NCBI RefSeq assembly: GCF_019049285.1
Contig: NZ_JAGMUL010000040.1
Location: forward strand, 1 to 60,705
DNA: 60,705 bases
Source: Streptomyces sp. AC550_RSS872
Lineage (GTDB): Bacteria; Actinomycetota; Actinomycetes; Streptomycetales; Streptomycetaceae
Direction of reading: 5' to 3'
Position 1 is the first letter of the stretch, and every line of letters begins with the position of its first letter. A model generated the notes under the pieces. The model was not told the DNA's origin. It ran no database searches and was given only the letters and a program-made list of their open reading frames with translations. The position numbers and the translations under genes are program-made. Below are positions 40,228 through 48,611 of the stretch, in pieces.

Positions 40228-42054
40228 GTGGCCGTTCGACTGGAGTTGCACGTGGCCGGGCGCATCGAAGACTACGCACTCATCGGAGACATGCAGACCG
40301 CGGCACTGGTCTGCCGGGACGGCACAGTCGACTGGCTGTGCCTGCCCCGCTTCGACTCGCATGCCATCTTCGCCGGGCTGCTGGGCACCGAGGAACACGG
40401 CTTCTGGCGGCTCGGCCCCGCCCATGCCTCCGACGCCCCGCCGCCCACCGCGGCCCGGCGCAGCTACCGTGGCGACTCCCTGATCCTGGAGTCCGAGTGG
40501 GACACGCCACGCGGCACGGTCCGGGTGATCGACTTCATGCCCCCGCGTGACGGCGCGCCCCAGCTGATCCGGATCGTGGAGGGCGTCTCGGGCCGCGTGC
40601 CGATGCGCTCGGCGCTGCGGATGCGTTTCTCGTACGGCCGGGTCGTGCCGTGGGTGCACAAGCACGAGGGCCGTACGGTCGCCGTCGCCGGTCCGGACTC
40701 GGTGTGGTTCGACGCGGAGACCGAGACCTACGGCAAGTCGCTGACGACGTACTCGGACTTCACGGTCGCCCCCGGTGAGCGGATCGCGTTCACCATCTCC
40801 TGGGAGCCCTCGCACAAGCAGCCGCCCGCGCTGCCGGAGCCGGAGCAGTCGCTGGAGGCGACGGAGGACTTCTGGCGGGAGTGGGTCGAGCACTGCACGT
40901 ACCACGGCCCCTACCGCGAGGCGGTCATCCGCTCGCTGATCACGCTGAAGGCGCTGACGTACGCCCCGACCGGCGGCATCGTCGCCGCGCCGACGACCTC
41001 CCTGCCGGAGGACATCGGCGGCGTCCGCAACTGGGACTACCGCTACACCTGGCTGCGCGACGCGGCCATCACCCTGTCCTCGCTGCTGCGCACCGGCTAC
41101 CGCGAGGAGGCCCGCGCCTGGCGCGAATGGCTGCTGCGGGCGGTCGCGGGCGACCCGGAGAACCTCCAGATCATGTACGGCATCGCCGGCGAGCGCGAGC
41201 TGGGCGAGGCCGAGCTGGACTGGCTGCCCGGCTATGAGGCCTCCGCGCCGGTCCGGGTCGGCAACGGCGCCGCGCACCAGCTCCAGCTGGACGTCTACGG
41301 AGAGGTCACCGAGGCCCTGCACCTGGCCCATATGACGGGCCTGGCCCGCAACGACTACGCCTCGCTGCTCCAGCTCAAGCTCATCCGCTACCTGGAGGAC
41401 CACTGGGACGAGCCGGACGAGGGCATCTGGGAGGTGCGCGGACCGCGCCGCCACTTCGTGCACTCCAAGGTGATGGCCTGGGTCGCCGTCGACCGCACCA
41501 TCAAGCTCATCGAGTCCGGCGACGCCGACGGCCCGCTGGAGCGGTGGCGCGAGCTGCGCGACGACATCCACCGGGACGTGTGCGAGAAGGGCTACGACAA
41601 GGAGCGCAACACCTTCACGCAGTCGTACGGCTCGAAGGAGCTGGACGCCTCGCTGCTGCTGATCCCGCAGATGGGCTTCCTGCCGCCCGACGACAAGCGC
41701 GTCATCGGCACCATCGAGGCGATCCAGCGCGAGCTGTCCACCTCGGACGGGTTCATCCTGCGCTACCCGACGCAGGGCGACGACGAGGGCGTCGACGGCC
41801 TCCCCGGCGACGAGGGCGCCTTCCTCGCCTGCTCGTTCTGGATGGCGGACGACCTGGCGATGATCGGCCGGGTCGACGAGGCCCGCAAGCTGTTCGAGAA
41901 GCTGCTGTCGCTGCGCAACGACCTCGGTCTGCTGGCCGAGGAGTGGGACCCGCGCCTCCGGCGCCAGGTCGGCAACTTCCCGCAGGCCTTCAGCCACGTT
42001 CCGCTGATCGACACGGCGCTGCGGCTGACGGCGTCCGGGGCGTACGGGGGCTGA
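40228..42054 (+). CDS. Glycoside hydrolase family 15 protein (glucoamylase/trehalase-like)
   Basis: 608 residues from GTG 40228, which has GAAGGGGG upstream. An N-terminal beta-sandwich (IEDYALIGDMQTAALVCRDG; TVDWLCLPRFDSHAIFAGLL) precedes the alpha/alpha-barrel with SLPEDIGGVRNWDYRYTWLR, DEGIWEVRGPRRHFVHSKVM and LLAEEWDPRLRRQVGNFPQA, the signature segments around the two catalytic acids. No signal peptide, so it acts in the cytoplasm. Many actinobacterial homologues of this intracellular type are trehalases; specificity between trehalose and malto-oligosaccharides is not settled by sequence. Confidence 0.9.
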   Translation: MAVRLELHVAGRIEDYALIGDMQTAALVCRDGTVDWLCLPRFDSHAIFAGLLGTEEHGFWRLGPAHASDAPPPTAARRSYRGDSLILESEWDTPRGTVRVIDFMPPRDGAPQLIRIVEGVSGRVPMRSALRMRFSYGRVVPWVHKHEGRTVAVAGPDSVWFDAETETYGKSLTTYSDFTVAPGERIAFTISWEPSHKQPPALPEPEQSLEATEDFWREWVEHCTYHGPYREAVIRSLITLKALTYAPTGGIVAAPTTSLPEDIGGVRNWDYRYTWLRDAAITLSSLLRTGYREEARAWREWLLRAVAGDPENLQIMYGIAGERELGEAELDWLPGYEASAPVRVGNGAAHQLQLDVYGEVTEALHLAHMTGLARNDYASLLQLKLIRYLEDHWDEPDEGIWEVRGPRRHFVHSKVMAWVAVDRTIKLIESGDADGPLERWRELRDDIHRDVCEKGYDKERNTFTQSYGSKELDASLLLIPQMGFLPPDDKRVIGTIEAIQRELSTSDGFILRYPTQGDDEGVDGLPGDEGAFLACSFWMADDLAMIGRVDEARKLFEKLLSLRNDLGLLAEEWDPRLRRQVGNFPQAFSHVPLIDTALRLTASGAYGG

Positions 42055-42159
42055 GCCGAGCGGCCGCCGCAGCGCTCGACAGGACGCCCGTATCGCGCCC
42101 GCCTAACCTGGAAGCAAGCGATTGCCGCTTGTCTTGCCCCTTGTCGGAAGGGGGCGGCC

Positions 42160-43542
42160 ATGGCTACCCACTCCAAGGCGGGCGCGGCCCTCGCCGCGCT
42201 GCGCGAGGATCTCGCCGGTGATGTGTTCGCGCCGGGGGACTTCGGTTACGACGACGCGCGGGTCGTCTTCAACACCATGATCGACCGGCGGCCCGCGGTG
42301 ATCGCGCAGTGCGTGGACGAGGACGACGTCGTCCGGGCCGTGCGGTTCGCCAGGGACCTGGACCTGCACATCGCGGTGCGCGGCGGCGGGCACAGCGTGG
42401 CGGGCATGGCGCTCAACGACAACGGTCTGGTGATCGACCTGCGCCATATGCGCGCGGTCACCGTCGACCCCGCGGCCGAGGCGGTACGGGTCTCGGGCGG
42501 GGCCACGATGAGCGACCTGGACCGCGCCACCCAGGTGTACGGCCTCGCCACGACCGGTGGCCGGGCGTCGACCACCGGCGTCGGCGGCTTCGTCCTCGGC
42601 GGCGGCACGGGCTGGCTGGACCGCTGGTGCGGCCTCGCCGTGGACAATCTGCTCGGCGTGGAGCTGGTCACCGCCGACGGCGGCCGGGTCCACGCCAACG
42701 CGGACGAGAACCCGGACCTGTTCTGGGCCCTGCACGGGGGCGGCGGCAACTTCGGCATCGCCACCGCGATCACGCTGGAGCTGCACGAGCTGCCCGAGTT
42801 CGCCATCGCGCTGGTGCTGTACCGGCCCGAGTTCGCGCCGGACGCCGTGCGCACCTTCCGCGACGTGATCGAGTCCGGCCCGGACGAGGTGGGCGGCGGC
42901 ATCATCCACTTCACCGGCCCGCCCGAGGAGTTCGTACCGCCCTCCCTCGTCGGCGATCTGGTGTGCGGTGCGCTCCTGACGTACGCCGGCGCCGAGCAGG
43001 ACATGCGCAAGTACGCCGAGCCGCTGCTGGCGCTGCCGCACGAGGCGGAGATCGTCGGCGCGATGCCGTACGCCGACGTGCAGTGCATGATCGACGATCC
43101 GCCCGGCATGCGGCACTACTGGTCGGCGGAGTACCTGACGGGCGCACCGGACGACCTCGTCGACGTCTACTGCGCGGCCGGGCGGTCCATGCCCGTGCCG
43201 ACCGGCACCCAGCACGTCCTCCTGCCGCAGGGCGGGGCGATCTCCGCCGGTCCGCACGAGTACCCGGTGCCGTACCGGGACGCCCCCTGGGCGGTGCACC
43301 CGTACGGCATGTGGCAGGACCCGGCGGACGACGAGCGGTGCAGGCAGTGGGTGCGGGACGTCCGCGCGGAGGTACGGCCGTGGAGCAGCGGCGCGGTCTA
43401 TCTGAACTTCATCGGCGACGAGGGCGCGGAGCGTGTGGTGGCCGGTCTGGGCGCCGGGAACACCCGTCGGCTGGCGGAGCTGAAGCGGCGCTACGACCCG
43501 GACAACGTCTTCCGGTTCAATCACAACATCCGGCCGGCCTGA
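42160..43542 (+). CDS. FAD-linked oxidoreductase with BBE domain
   Basis: 460 residues, RBS GGAAGGGGG before ATG 42160. A PCMH-type FAD-binding domain has RGGGHSVAGMALNDNGLVID, whose His is the covalent FAD attachment site; GVGGFVLGGGTGWLDRWCGL follows but the second attachment Cys of bicovalent enzymes is not seen at the expected place. The C-terminal BBE motif (RRYDPDNVFRFNHNI) is present. Such enzymes oxidise sugars or secondary metabolites. It ends 6 bases from a convergent LLM gene, with no terminator. Confidence 0.88.
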   Translation: MATHSKAGAALAALREDLAGDVFAPGDFGYDDARVVFNTMIDRRPAVIAQCVDEDDVVRAVRFARDLDLHIAVRGGGHSVAGMALNDNGLVIDLRHMRAVTVDPAAEAVRVSGGATMSDLDRATQVYGLATTGGRASTTGVGGFVLGGGTGWLDRWCGLAVDNLLGVELVTADGGRVHANADENPDLFWALHGGGGNFGIATAITLELHELPEFAIALVLYRPEFAPDAVRTFRDVIESGPDEVGGGIIHFTGPPEEFVPPSLVGDLVCGALLTYAGAEQDMRKYAEPLLALPHEAEIVGAMPYADVQCMIDDPPGMRHYWSAEYLTGAPDDLVDVYCAAGRSMPVPTGTQHVLLPQGGAISAGPHEYPVPYRDAPWAVHPYGMWQDPADDERCRQWVRDVRAEVRPWSSGAVYLNFIGDEGAERVVAGLGAGNTRRLAELKRRYDPDNVFRFNHNIRPA

Positions 43543-43548
43543 GCACGC

Positions 43549-44508
43549 TCACCAGGCTCGCCGGAACGCCGTCAGCGTCCGTTCCCCGCCCGGGTCTCCG
43601 GCCGTCGCCGGCACGAGGGCGATCTCGTCGAGGCCGGCGTCGGCGTACTCCGCCACCCGCGCGCGTACGGCGTCCAGGTCGCCCACCAGACCGACCGTGC
43701 CGGCCGCCGCGGCGGGCAGTGCCCGCACCAGCGTGCCGGAGTCGGCGCCGGTACGGGCCAGCTCCACCGCCTCCCCGAAGCCGGCCGCCTCGAACATGTC
43801 GCTGTAGCCGGGCACCGTCAGATACCCGGCGACGCTGCGCAGGACCTGCGCGAGGGACTCCGGGTCCGGATCGACGGCGGCCGGCAGCCAGGAGGCCAGC
43901 GTCGGCGGCGTACGGCCCGCGCGTTCGGCGGCCGCCGTCAGCTTGGCCCGCAGCGTCCGCACCTGGTCCGGCGAGACGAGGTCGAGCAGCATCCGGTCGG
44001 AGTGCGTCGCGGCCGTGGCGATGGCACGGTCACCGAACGCCGCCACCGTGAGCGGGCCGCCGGGCGGTGGGAGGCGGCGCGGGAAGACGCTGCCGGGGAC
44101 GATCGGCTCACCGGGCTCGCCGTACAGGAAGACGCGCAGGGCCGCCGCGGAGGCCTCCATCGCCGCCGCGGGCCGCACCCTCGGCACCCCGTGCACGCCC
44201 TCGACGACCCGCTTGCTGGACGTCCCCAGCGCCACCCCGACCGGCCGCCCCGTGACGGCGGCGACCGAGGCGGCGCCCCGCGCGATCCCGAACGGCTCGC
44301 GCACCGACACCGCCACGGGACCGGCCGTCAGCGCGACCCGCTCGGTGGCCCGCCCGATGGCCGCGGCGAGGACGAAGGAGTCCCAGGTCGGCCCCTCCCC
44401 CGCCCACACCTCTCGGTACCCGAGCCGGTCGGCGGCCACCGCCACCCGCAGCGGCTCCTCGACCGGACTGTCGTCCTCCCGTGCCACGGCAACCACGCTG
44501 AAGTCCAT
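43549..44508 (-). CDS. LLM-class flavin-dependent oxidoreductase
   Basis: About 319 residues from ATG 44508 (MDFSVVAVAREDDSPVEEPL); upstream in-frame starts exist. A bacterial luciferase-like TIM barrel: LRVAVAADRLGYREVWAGEG, RVALTAGPVAVSVREPFGIA, and a C-terminal YADAGLDEIALVPATAGDPG. It probably uses F420 or FMN. Transcribed toward the BBE oxidoreductase; divergent from the PucR gene, which may control it. Confidence 0.85.
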   Translation of the reverse strand: MDFSVVAVAREDDSPVEEPLRVAVAADRLGYREVWAGEGPTWDSFVLAAAIGRATERVALTAGPVAVSVREPFGIARGAASVAAVTGRPVGVALGTSSKRVVEGVHGVPRVRPAAAMEASAAALRVFLYGEPGEPIVPGSVFPRRLPPPGGPLTVAAFGDRAIATAATHSDRMLLDLVSPDQVRTLRAKLTAAAERAGRTPPTLASWLPAAVDPDPESLAQVLRSVAGYLTVPGYSDMFEAAGFGEAVELARTGADSGTLVRALPAAAAGTVGLVGDLDAVRARVAEYADAGLDEIALVPATAGDPGGERTLTAFRRAW

Positions 44509-44622
44509 GCCGACGCCGCTACCCCGACGGGCGCACCCCAATCCGGCGCGGTGATCACTTCGTCAAGGCGCGCATCCGGCTGGATATGCCGCGGAGCCGT
44601 GCCCACAGGTAGCGTCCGCCTC

Positions 44623-46275
44623 ATGGACAGCGGTACGGGCGGGATGAGCAGCGGATTCGACACGCACAGCGCCGGGATCACCGTGCGCCGGGCGCTGGAG
44701 CTGCCCGGCCTGCGCAGCGGGCTTCCGGAGGTCCTCGCGGGCGCCGACCGGCTGGGGCGGACCGTGCGCTGGGTGCACGCGGGCGAGGCGCCCAACATCG
44801 CCTCGCTGCTCAAGGGCGGGGAACTGCTGCTGACCACGGGCTACGGCATCGGCACCCGCCCCGCCGACCAGCGCGCGTTCGTGCGCACCCTGGCCGAGCG
44901 CGGCATCGCGGCCCTGGTCATCGAGCTCGGCACCCGCTTCACCCGGCTGCCCGCCACGCTGGTCGACACGGCCCGTGCGGCCGGTCTGCCGCTGGTCCAG
45001 CTGCATCGCGAGGTGCCGTTCGTGACGGTCACCGAGGAGATCCACACCGAGATCGTCAACGGCCACTACGCGCTGCTGCAACGCGCGGAGGAGGTGCACC
45101 GCCGCTGCACAAAAGCCCTGCTCGGCGGCGGTGGAGTGCCCCAAGTGCTCGGCATCCTGGCCGACTTCAGCGGCAACCCGGTCTTCCTGGAGACGACGGA
45201 CGGGCAGCTGCTGTACGCCGCCGGGGCCGGTCCGGAGGGCGCGGATCCGCTTCAGGTGTGGGAGGGGCTGCGGGGGCAGCACAAGGAGGGGCCGCCGCCC
45301 GCCGGTTCGGTGCTGGTGGATGTTCCCGGGGGCGGCCCGGGAACGGTGTCGGTCCGGGCCCGTCTGGTTCTGCTCCCCGTACGGAACCCTCTGGCCCCGG
45401 TGCACCGGATCGCCGCCGAGCGGGCCGCGGGCATCCTGGCCGTGGTGCTGATGCAGGCACGGCAGGAGGATGAGCTGGCGGCGCGCGGGCGCGGCGACTT
45501 CCTGACCGACCTCGCGGAGGGCCGTGTCGCCGCCGAGGACGCCCCGGCACAGGCGCGCGTGCTGGGCTTCAAGCCGGGTGAGGGCCCGTTGCTGCCGGTC
45601 GTGATGCGGCTGGGGGACGCGCCGTCCCCCGGCGGAGGCTGGGCGGTGCTGGCCCGCGCGGTCGGCGAAGAACTGGCCTCGGTGGGGGTGCCGGTGCTGT
45701 TGGGCGTACGGCCGGTGGAGGGCCGGGTGCCGCTGCTGCTGGGCCTGCGTGCGGAGGCGGACCGGTCGGCGGTCGCGGACCGGGTCGCGGTGGCGCTGCG
45801 GGCGGGCGTGGAGCGGGCCGGGGTGCAGCGGCCCGGGGCGCCGCCGCCGGTCGTGGTCGTCGGCGTGGCCGGCGGCTGGGCGGCGGCCTCGGCGGGCCTC
45901 AGACACGCGGCGGAGACGGCGACGGCGGCGCAGGGCCTGACCGACCGCCCCTGGTACGACGCCCGGCGCCTGGACATCGACCTGCTGCTGTGGCGGCTGC
46001 GTGACCACCCGGACCTCGCGGCCTTCGTGGACCGCGCGATCGGCCCGCTCCGCGAGCACGACAACCGCTCGAAGCCGCCCCTGCTGCCCACCCTGGAGAC
46101 GTACTTGGCCCACGCGGGCCGCAAGGCGGAGACCGCCCGTGAGCTGCACCTCAACCGGCAGACCCTCTACAACCGCCTCGCCCGCATCGGCGAGTTGCTC
46201 GGCACCGACCTCGACGACCCGCAGACGGTGCTGGCGTTGAGCCTGGCACTCCGGGCGCGAAGGCATGCGGGATAG
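44623..46275 (+). CDS. PucR-family transcriptional regulator
   Basis: 550 residues. The N-terminal PucR domain (ITVRRALELPGLRSGLPEVL; WVHAGEAPNIASLLKGGELL) is followed by a GGDEF-like middle part and a C-terminal helix-turn-helix (ARELHLNRQTLYNRLARIGE). ATG 44623 has no RBS, but TAGCGT lies seven bases upstream, suggesting a leaderless mRNA. PucR regulators control purine or amine catabolism; the divergent LLM flavoenzyme is the likeliest local target. Confidence 0.9.
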   Translation: MDSGTGGMSSGFDTHSAGITVRRALELPGLRSGLPEVLAGADRLGRTVRWVHAGEAPNIASLLKGGELLLTTGYGIGTRPADQRAFVRTLAERGIAALVIELGTRFTRLPATLVDTARAAGLPLVQLHREVPFVTVTEEIHTEIVNGHYALLQRAEEVHRRCTKALLGGGGVPQVLGILADFSGNPVFLETTDGQLLYAAGAGPEGADPLQVWEGLRGQHKEGPPPAGSVLVDVPGGGPGTVSVRARLVLLPVRNPLAPVHRIAAERAAGILAVVLMQARQEDELAARGRGDFLTDLAEGRVAAEDAPAQARVLGFKPGEGPLLPVVMRLGDAPSPGGGWAVLARAVGEELASVGVPVLLGVRPVEGRVPLLLGLRAEADRSAVADRVAVALRAGVERAGVQRPGAPPPVVVVGVAGGWAAASAGLRHAAETATAAQGLTDRPWYDARRLDIDLLLWRLRDHPDLAAFVDRAIGPLREHDNRSKPPLLPTLETYLAHAGRKAETARELHLNRQTLYNRLARIGELLGTDLDDPQTVLALSLALRARRHAG

Positions 46276-46319
46276 CCGGAGGCAGCTGGGGTCGGACGCG
46301 CGTGCCGGGGCCGAGGCGT

Positions 46320-47456
46320 CTAGATCACGAACCGGGGCTGGGTCAACTCGTCGTACACGCTGAGGACTTGGGCCACCGTCTCGTCCTCGGTCGGCCAGGT
46401 GGCCGTCTGCCGCACGCCGCGCTCCCTGAGCAGCTCCCGCCGCTCGGGGTCGCCGAGCAGCCGGACGACGGCGTCGGCGAGGGCCTTCGCATCGCCGTAC
46501 GGGACGAGTTCGGCCGCGTCGCCGACGAGTTCCGGTACGCCACCCACCTCGGTGGCGACGAGCGGCACGCGTGCGTGCAGGGCCTCCTGGGCGAGGACGG
46601 ACCGGGACTCCCAACTGCTGGGCAGGAGCGCCACATCGGCGGCGGCGAGCAGCTCGGAGACGTCGTCGCGCCGCCCGATCAGCCGCACGGGCAGCTCCTC
46701 GTCCTCGATCCGACGCTGGAGCTCGGCCCGCTGCGTCCCCTCCCCCGCGATCACGACCAACGGCACGGGGTCGAGCCGCAGCCACGCGCGCGAGGCGTCC
46801 AGCAGCACGTCGTACCCGCGGTGCCGCTCCAGTGAGCCGACGGCAATCAGCAACGGCCGTCCGGTGGCCCCGAGTTCGGCCCGGACCTTGGGCCGCAGCC
46901 GGTCGGGGTCGTCGTGCTCGACGGCGCGGAGGGGGCCGGGCATGGCGACAGCGGCCAGGCGCGCGTCCCGGGCGCCGGTCCGGCGGGCCCGGTCCACGAG
47001 CGCCGAGGTGGTCCCGAGCACGACGGAGGCGGCTTTGACGACCCGCCGCTCCAACAGCCGTACGAGATGGGCGCGGGCTCCCTCGGCATGTGCCCGGTCG
47101 TGCCAGGTGACGACGAGCGGGGTGCGCCGCCCGCTCAGCGCGAGCACCGCGCGGAAGGAGGCGTGCAGCCCGTGCGCGTGCACCAGGTCGGCCTCCGCGC
47201 ACGCCGCCCGCAGGGCCGCCACCGAGCCGGGATCGCTGCTGCGCGGCACATGCACATGGTCGGCGCCGGCCCCCGTGAAGTCATAGAGCTGATCGGCCTC
47301 GACGGGGGCACACACGGTGACCCGCACGCCCCGCGCGACCAGCCCCGAGGCCAGTGATCGCACATGCGCGCTACTGCCGGCGTTGCCACCGCCCAGCACC
47401 TGCACGGTGCGCAGCGAGGACTGGCCGTGCGGTGCATGGCTGCTGGCGGGGGTCAC
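46320..47456 (-). CDS. Family 4 glycosyltransferase
   Basis: 378 residues from GTG 47456. A GT-B protein: the N-terminal domain begins RTVQVLGGGNAGSSAHVRSL, and the donor-binding domain has AVGSLERHRGYDVLLDA, FxLIGRRDDVSELLAAADVA-like sequence and the E-x7-E motif in PSSWESRSVLAQEALH. It transfers a sugar from a nucleotide or lipid donor to an unknown acceptor. Next gene on the same strand is the PNPT-like membrane protein, 300 bases upstream, which could supply lipid-linked sugar. Confidence 0.88.
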   Translation of the reverse strand: MTPASSHAPHGQSSLRTVQVLGGGNAGSSAHVRSLASGLVARGVRVTVCAPVEADQLYDFTGAGADHVHVPRSSDPGSVAALRAACAEADLVHAHGLHASFRAVLALSGRRTPLVVTWHDRAHAEGARAHLVRLLERRVVKAASVVLGTTSALVDRARRTGARDARLAAVAMPGPLRAVEHDDPDRLRPKVRAELGATGRPLLIAVGSLERHRGYDVLLDASRAWLRLDPVPLVVIAGEGTQRAELQRRIEDEELPVRLIGRRDDVSELLAAADVALLPSSWESRSVLAQEALHARVPLVATEVGGVPELVGDAAELVPYGDAKALADAVVRLLGDPERRELLRERGVRQTATWPTEDETVAQVLSVYDELTQPRFVI

Positions 47457-47755
47457 GTGGCCAGGGCTCCTGCTTCGGGTCGGGCGGTCACGAAGAACGT
47501 ACAGAAGGATCGGGCGGACGGGGTGCACCGCGAGAATCCCTACGCGTACGACGTGTTTACGCCAAGGATGCCAGGACGTACGGCCGTTCCGGGAACGCCG
47601 GCAGGCCCCGGGCGGCCCGGGTGCCGGGCAACTCGGTGGCCGGAGTCACCTGCACGAGTGATCCGGGGTGGGGATGGTGGCCGAACATGCGCGCGTGGAG
47701 CACGTTTCGGCGGCGACCGGCGTGCACCGGTGTGGCGCACCGAGCCCCACTGACC
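47457..47755. other. Intergenic gap between GT4 and PNPT-like genes
   Basis: 299 bases with short open frames on both strands but no RBS-supported gene, hairpin or repeat that I can defend. Confidence 0.35.
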
Positions 47756-48520
47756 TCACGGCGCGTCGGCGCCTCGTGCGAACGCGCTCACCTTGTCGCC
47801 GTACACCGCGGCGGCCACGACAGCGGCGGCATGAGCGACCAGCCCGGCCCGCCCGTTCCCGGCGACGACAGCCGCACCCAGGGCCGCGCCCAGGGCATGG
47901 GCGCCGGAGTCGCCGATCATCGCCCGCTCCCCGAGGTCGTCGGGCAGGACGGCCGCGGCTGCTCCCATGGCACCGGCGGCCAACGCGCCACCGTGTCCGG
48001 AGCGCAGCAGCCCCGGCGCACCGAGCGCGAGCACCGCGGCGGCGGCCCGACCGGGCCGTACGTCGACGAGGTTCACGAAGTGCGCGGCGCCGGCGATCAC
48101 GACCCCGGCGAGCAGCTTGTCCAGGAGCCGTTCCTTCAGGACCGCCCCCGCGACGAGCCCGGCGGCGGATATCCCGAACAACTTGACGGCCCCGCTGGTG
48201 ACTTCACCGTCCCGAAGCGCACCGAGGTGCGCCCGGAACCCACGCCGGGGGTCATCGGCACCCGCCACGTCGTCGTATCCCCCGCAGACCCCCGCGACCG
48301 CCACGGCGGCCCCTGCCGCCGGCGAGAGCCGCCCGGCTCCGACCGCGGCCGCCAGGGCGGAGGCGGGCCCGGCGTACAACTCCACCGTCCGCCCGGCGCA
48401 GTTCTTCCGCTCCCAGCGGTCATGGCCGCCGGGTGCCTTGGCGCGCAGGGCGGCGACGGCGGCGCGGGTGAGGGCCGCGGAGAGGCCGAAGGCGGTGGTC
48501 CGAGAGGCACGTTCGCTCAT
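47756..48520 (-). CDS. Short PNPT-family membrane protein (MraY/WecA-like)
   Basis: 254 residues with about eight short Ala/Gly/Val-rich hydrophobic helices. Despite its small size it carries the polyprenyl-phosphate sugar-1-phosphate transferase landmarks: GGYDDVAGADDPRRGF (Asp pair), TSGAVKLFG (Lys), HFVNLVDVRPGRA (like NLxDGxDG) and GDSGAHALG (like GDxGSxxLG). MraY and WecA are usually 330-360 residues. It may load a sugar phosphate on a polyprenol for the neighbouring glycosyltransferase. It lies 91 bases downstream of recN. Confidence 0.72.
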   Translation of the reverse strand: MSERASRTTAFGLSAALTRAAVAALRAKAPGGHDRWERKNCAGRTVELYAGPASALAAAVGAGRLSPAAGAAVAVAGVCGGYDDVAGADDPRRGFRAHLGALRDGEVTSGAVKLFGISAAGLVAGAVLKERLLDKLLAGVVIAGAAHFVNLVDVRPGRAAAAVLALGAPGLLRSGHGGALAAGAMGAAAAVLPDDLGERAMIGDSGAHALGAALGAAVVAGNGRAGLVAHAAAVVAAAVYGDKVSAFARGADAP

Positions 48521-48611
48521 TCGGCCACCCTACGGTCCACCACTGACAGCCCGGCCCTGCGCGGGGCCCGCCCAGGCGATCGGAGCCGCCCACGCGGGAA
48601 GCCCCGCCCTC

